This document shows, one piece after another, positions 7,430 through 9,954 of a stretch of DNA of 9,954 bases. Position 1 is the first letter of the stretch; every line of letters begins with the position of its first letter. The stretch lies in the NCBI GenBank assembly GCA_934615145.1, contig CAKTTM010000050.1, forward strand, positions 1 to 9,954, written 5' to 3'. The translations under genes and the position numbers were made by a program. The DNA is from an uncultured Clostridia bacterium (GTDB taxonomy: Bacteria; Bacillota; Clostridia; Christensenellales; Aristaeellaceae). The notes beneath the pieces are model-generated. The model was not told the origin of the DNA. It saw only the letters and a program-made list of their open reading frames with translations, and made no database searches.

Positions 7430-7924
7430 ATGAGCAGCATGGATCCGGCGCACCAGTACTTTGAAAGCGTGGTCAGCCCCTACCTGCGCGGCCTGTACGC
7501 CTTCATCCGGGGGCATGCGCCCAGCGACCCTGAGGATGTCTATCAGGAGACGCTGCTGGCGGCCTGGCGCGGCTTTGACAGGCTGCGCGAACCCGATCAG
7601 CTCAAGCCCTGGCTATACGCCATCGCGCGGCACAAGTGCCTGGACGCGCTGCGGGGCAAGTACCAGCGGCTTGAGGATGCGGCGGATGACGAGCAGGCGG
7701 AGCCCGGCGCGCAGGGCTTTGAGCAGGCAAGCGCCACCAGGATGGATCTGCACCAGGCACTTCAAGCCCTCAAGCCCGACGACCAACTGCTGCTCTACCT
7801 GTGCTACCGCCAAGGATTTACCAATCAGGAGGCAGGCAAGCTGATGGGTATCCCCACCGGCACGGTGAAAAGCAGGCTGCACGCGCTGAAAAACAGGCTC
7901 AGGGCCAGCCTGGAGGAGGAATGA
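7430..7924 (+). CDS. ECF-family RNA polymerase sigma factor
   Basis: This 164-residue protein is a two-domain ECF sigma factor that would redirect RNA polymerase to a dedicated promoter set. Region 2 covers about residues 7-76 and includes DPEDVYQETLLAAWRGFDRL (33-52), the core-binding helix, then WLYAIARHKCLDALR (61-75), the -10 recognition helix. A variable acidic linker follows (about 80-105). Region 4 spans about 106-160 with the helix-turn-helix FTNQEAGKLMGIPTGTVKSR (130-149). There is no region 1 or 3 and no C-terminal extension. ATG 7430 lies just after AGGAGG (7420-7425); ATG 7439 is an alternative with longer spacing. The stop codon directly abuts the next gene. With an ECF-like promoter in front and an anti-sigma-like gene behind, an autoregulated stress or signal-response operon is likely. 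The inducing signal is unknown. Confidence 0.92.
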   Translation: MSSMDPAHQYFESVVSPYLRGLYAFIRGHAPSDPEDVYQETLLAAWRGFDRLREPDQLKPWLYAIARHKCLDALRGKYQRLEDAADDEQAEPGAQGFEQASATRMDLHQALQALKPDDQLLLYLCYRQGFTNQEAGKLMGIPTGTVKSRLHALKNRLRASLEEE

Positions 7925-8209
7925 ATGACGCAGGATGAGATGATGCGCCTGATGCCGCGCTTCGCGGCGGGCAGCCTGCCGCCGGATCAGGCGATGCGGA
8001 TCGCCAGGGCGCTCAAACATAGCAATGCGCTCAAAGAAGAACTGCGCTTTGCCCTCAGCCTGCGCGAGGGCCTGGCTGCCCTGGAGCAAGCGCCGCCCCC
8101 CATCCGCTGGCTGCCGCCGCTGGAAGAGGCGCCCGAGAGCATCAGCAGGCTGCGCGAGGCCCTGGAGCTGACCGGCAGCGCGCTGCGCCTGGCACAGAAG
8201 CTGGTATAG
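7925..8209 (+). CDS. Putative anti-sigma factor lacking the zinc ligands
   Basis: This is a 94-residue soluble helical protein with no signal peptide or membrane segment. Its ATG immediately follows the sigma factor stop, with GGAGGAGG at 7913-7920, which implies translational coupling. Residues 5-55 look like the N-terminal helices of ZAS-type anti-sigma domains. RFAAGSLPPDQAMRI is the usual 'Y-x-x-G-x-L-x-x-x-x' opening. IARALKHSNALKEEL (26-40) lines up with the H-x3-C-x2-C helix, but Ala29, Ser33 and Leu36 stand where His, Cys and Cys are expected. A Pro-rich linker (57-65) and a second amphipathic helix (70-93) follow. The coupling and position support a partner of the sigma factor. Zinc or thiol sensing through the standard motif is excluded. 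It could also be a co-activator or an unrelated small protein. Confidence 0.6.
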   Translation: MTQDEMMRLMPRFAAGSLPPDQAMRIARALKHSNALKEELRFALSLREGLAALEQAPPPIRWLPPLEEAPESISRLREALELTGSALRLAQKLV

Positions 8210-8235
8210 TCAATTTGGAGAAGGAGGATATCAAG

Positions 8236-8634
8236 ATGGGAGATCACCACAAGAAGTCTGACGCGGAGAATATCCGCGAGATACTGGAGGCCGTGGGCGA
8301 CCGGGTACCGCGGATGATGAAGGGCATCATGAGCAGCATCTACACCCCCGAGGTGGGCGCCAGCATGGGCCAGTCGGTGGGCGCCTACTACAAGGAGCTG
8401 ATCGCCGCCGGCCTGCCCCAGGAGGCCGCGCTGCAGATGACCCGTGACTTCGCCTTCAACACCAAGAGCATGATGGGCGGCATGGGCGGCGGCAAAGGCC
8501 GCGGACAGCGCCACGGCGGCGGAGGCCACGGGCCGGAGGGCTTCAGCTTCCACTTTGACAGCGACCATGACGATGAAGACGATGAGCATGCCGACGAGGA
8601 TGAGGATCACGACGCCGGGCAAGGCCTGAGCTGA
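8236..8634 (+). CDS. Small protein with Gly/His linker and acidic His-containing tail
   Basis: This 132-residue protein has three distinct parts. Residues 8-75 are predicted helical, including VGAYYKELIAAGLPQEAALQ (48-67), a small helical pattern seen in many uncharacterised clostridial proteins. Residues 78-100 are flexible and rich in Met, Gly, Lys and His (MMGGMGGGKG, then HGGGGHG). Residues 106-126 are extremely acidic, with 14 Asp/Glu in the 19 residues 108-126 interspersed with His111, His118 and His125. His93, His98 and His106 lie just before. Such a tail could bind divalent metal or mimic nucleic acid; neither is shown. ATG 8236 is chosen for AAGGAGG at 8221-8227, eight bases upstream; an in-frame TTG at 8215 is less likely. 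It is the third gene of the sigma operon and overlaps the next gene by one base. No family name is recognised. Confidence 0.75.
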   Translation: MGDHHKKSDAENIREILEAVGDRVPRMMKGIMSSIYTPEVGASMGQSVGAYYKELIAAGLPQEAALQMTRDFAFNTKSMMGGMGGGKGRGQRHGGGGHGPEGFSFHFDSDHDDEDDEHADEDEDHDAGQGLS

Positions 8635-8873
8635 TGGCCGGGCGGCTGCAGGCCCTGTGGCAGGCGCTGCGCCTGGTGGGCAGCCTGCCCGGGGTGATGA
8701 TAGAGGCCAGCTGGCGCTACCGCGCCTTTGAGCGCCAGTTCATCCGCAGCGCCGTGGCCCAGAGCCTGCCGGAGGCGCAGGCACGGGCCCTGGCCCGCCG
8801 ATTGAGGCCAGCGCAGATCGCGCGGGATCTGCAGCCAAGGCAGAAGAATCGGCTGCCCCCAGCCCCACACTAA
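8634..8873 (+). CDS. Small Arg-rich protein, last gene of the sigma operon
   Basis: This 79-residue protein is strongly basic: 13 Arg and 1 Lys against 4 acidic residues. It is predicted to be helical from about 2 to 62, with amphipathic segments LQALWQALRLVGSLPGVMIE (5-24) and YRAFERQFIRSAVAQ (29-43), ending in a Pro-rich tail. The start ATG shares one base with the stop of the preceding gene (TGATG), a classic coupling arrangement, and this supports it being real despite the lack of an independent ribosome site. No recognised family or membrane segment is seen. The charge is opposite to that of the acidic tail encoded immediately upstream, so the two may interact, or this one may bind nucleic acid or membrane. 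Both are inference. Confidence 0.62.
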   Translation: MAGRLQALWQALRLVGSLPGVMIEASWRYRAFERQFIRSAVAQSLPEAQARALARRLRPAQIARDLQPRQKNRLPPAPH

Positions 8874-8883
8874 TGTAAAAGCC

Positions 8884-8942
8884 CTGTAACAAGCAGGCGT
8901 CCGGCGTTTACGCCGATACAGTTCGTTAGGCGCTAGCCGTAA
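8884..8942. other. GC-rich structured spacer at the composition boundary
   Basis: The spacer after the sigma operon contains a 5-bp hairpin CGGCG-TTTA-CGCCG (8902-8915), flanked by CTGTA (8884-8888) and TACAG (8917-8921), which can extend the fold. A second small inverted repeat, TTAGGC-GCTA-GCC-G-TAA, occupies 8926-8942. No T tract follows on the + strand; on the minus strand a weak CCTG/CAGG hairpin is followed by GCTTTTAC. The stretch separates GC-rich operon genes from the AT-richer tail. It may be a weak bidirectional transcript end or a recombination scar. The repeats are seen; the roles are speculative. Confidence 0.35.
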
Positions 8943-8973
8943 TTCCCGACCTAGTAGAGAACACAGAAGCTCA

Positions 8974-9630
8974 TCATCGCACTATGTCTGACTCAGACAA
9001 GGAGGTATTTAGCAATCCCGGCTGAAGGAAATCCCACCGACGAATGACATCATGCGAGGTACTATAAGTGACTAGACACTCACCTAAGGGTGAAAAATCA
9101 TCTCGCATACAACTTATGCGCTCCAGAGCATATGTAAGTATGAGCTGTTCTGTGTCAGGTTCAAAAACTATACCACCATAGGGTGCAACCTGAACATATC
9201 GATCCATGGTGTATGCCTTCTCAACACCAACACTCTTAAGATTTTGTCTTACAGGAGACAGTACCGCTTCACCCTGTTGTATCGCATCAAGGCTAGAAAA
9301 TGCCGCCTCCCTCTCTGCAGGAGGTGTCGTTATGTCTCGCTCTATCCACAACACCTTTCCATCATTATCGTAAAAAGCAGTATAATTTATAATATCGCCG
9401 TTCTCCTGTTGAAATGCCGCACTGCCGACTTGAGCATTCTCCTCCATTTGCCGTCCTTCCTTAGCACCTGCTACCCACATACCTTTCTCATTAAACCAAC
9501 AGATAACGGCATCAACAAGAGCCTGCTCCCGTTCCTCCTGAGATATTGATGGTGCTTTGGCCATGGCGCACAAGGAAGACGCAATCAAAGAAACAAATAT
9601 CAAGAAAATCGAAGCGTATTTTATCTTCAT
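8974..9630 (-). CDS. Secreted protein of unknown function
   Basis: This 218-residue protein begins MKIKYASIFLIFVSLIASSL, a clear signal peptide: basic start, hydrophobic core 6-20, and possible cleavage after CAMA or AMAKA at 24-26. There is no proper lipobox. The mature part has segments such as NYTAFYDNDGKVLWIERD, which suggests beta-rich structure, and two further Cys in the last 60 residues. No family is recognised. The frame is open upstream to a TTG at 9717 that itself has a GGTGGGG-like ribosome site. The 29 extra residues are not signal-like, so ATG 9630, with a weak GGTGGG site about nine bases upstream, is preferred. The gene runs against its neighbours, is AT-richer, and has no visible partner, which fits accessory DNA. 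The + strand frame opposite it (9244-9549) is judged a shadow. Confidence 0.65.
   Translation of the reverse strand: MKIKYASIFLIFVSLIASSLCAMAKAPSISQEEREQALVDAVICWFNEKGMWVAGAKEGRQMEENAQVGSAAFQQENGDIINYTAFYDNDGKVLWIERDITTPPAEREAAFSSLDAIQQGEAVLSPVRQNLKSVGVEKAYTMDRYVQVAPYGGIVFEPDTEQLILTYALERISCMRDDFSPLGECLVTYSTSHDVIRRWDFLQPGLLNTSLSESDIVR
8985..8999. repeat. 7-bp palindrome with an inverted partner at 9914-9924
   Basis: TGTCTGA-C-TCAGACA is a perfect inverted repeat within the last codons of the minus-strand gene. The 11 bases GACTCAGACAA (8990-9000) recur as the exact reverse complement TTGTCTGAGTC at 9914-9924, so an 11-bp inverted pair brackets the gene and its upstream region. The match is short and could be chance. 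Confidence 0.3.
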
Positions 9631-9954
9631 TTTCAGTTGCCCACCGACCGTGGTGCCATATGCGGACCTTGAACTGAAGGACACGTCATAGTAAGCGTCA
9701 AACTCTTGAATAGGCAATTAATTCCCCCACCTGTACAGGGTGAATAATACCTATGCACCAAACTTGTCCCCGCATGTCCTCCGTCAATATAAGTATTCGC
9801 CAACACATGCGCCGCTTTATTCTCTATAGAGATCTGCTTTTTTACATATTGACAGTAAATGCATTTGCTATTGGTTGTAATCTCCCTCCAATGATTCACA
9901 TTATCATATTTAGTTGTCTGAGTCGATGTAGAACTAAAAGTATGTGCTCTTAGC
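9631..9954. other. Intergenic region without a convincing gene
   Basis: These 324 bases are AT-rich and hold only weak open frames: a GTG-started minus-strand frame at 9633-9899, and a + strand frame from 9753 with no ribosome site. Neither has family-like features. For the minus-strand gene, TTGCCT (9717-9712) and TACTAT (9693-9688) with an 18-base spacer could be a weak promoter. The palindrome CCTGTACAGG (9730-9739) lies just upstream of that and could be an operator. A perfect + strand TTGACA (9849-9854) has no good -10 partner. The region is most likely the regulatory region of the minus-strand gene plus spacer. Confidence 0.45.

Noticed and set aside
9244..9549. 101-residue + strand open frame
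   Set aside because: It lies opposite the secreted protein gene, has no ribosome site and no recognisable features.
9849..9854. Perfect + strand TTGACA
   Set aside because: No acceptable -10 element lies 16-19 bases downstream.
9633..9899. 88-residue minus-strand open frame from a GTG
   Set aside because: It has no ribosome site, no family features, and covers the likely promoter region of the minus-strand gene in another frame.

Overview
The window looks like a chromosomal segment of a Gram-positive anaerobe of the Clostridia type (Bacillota). This is inferred from strong AGGAGG-type ribosome binding sites, a near-consensus sigma-A promoter, the gene order rimO-pgsA-recA, and a sugar-ABC solute-binding protein of the large LplA/AlgQ kind. 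Most genes are GC-rich. The acetyltransferase gene (6739-7311) and everything after about 8874 are visibly AT-richer. No rRNA, tRNA, CRISPR array, transposase or integrase was seen.

Region 1 (1-3533) is a carbohydrate locus on the + strand. It holds a secreted solute-binding protein, a perfect 18-bp intercistronic hairpin, a NeuD/PglD-like hexapeptide-repeat acyltransferase, and a cytoplasmic sialidase-like protein with three Asp-boxes. The transporter permeases probably lie just upstream, outside the window. A plausible joint role is uptake and intracellular processing of an acylated, possibly sialic-acid-like, sugar or oligosaccharide. The substrate cannot be read from the sequence.

Region 2 (3547-6642) is a housekeeping operon. 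A good sigma-A promoter drives rimO (ribosomal protein S12 methylthiotransferase), then pgsA (phosphatidylglycerophosphate synthase, overlapping rimO by 4 bases), then recA. cinA, often found between pgsA and recA in Bacillota, is missing. A degenerate LexA-box-like sequence sits at the expected transcription start of the operon. The operon ends in three successive hairpins, the last a standard intrinsic terminator.

Region 3 (6739-7311) is a single RimJ-type GNAT acetyltransferase.

Region 4 (7382-8873) is the most interesting part. It is a compact four-gene operon with an ECF-type promoter (TGAACC, 16 nt, CGACTA) directly before an ECF sigma factor gene, which suggests autoregulation. Next comes a 94-residue protein that aligns in register with zinc anti-sigma domains but lacks the zinc-binding His and both Cys. 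It is followed by a 132-residue protein with a Gly/Met/His linker and a very acidic His-containing tail, and by a 79-residue Arg-rich protein. None of the three downstream proteins has a membrane segment, so this may be a fully cytosolic sigma/anti-sigma system with a metal-binding or charge-pairing module.

Region 5 (8874-9954) is an AT-richer tail. It carries a structured GC-rich stretch, one minus-strand gene for a secreted protein of unknown function, and about 320 bases without a convincing gene.
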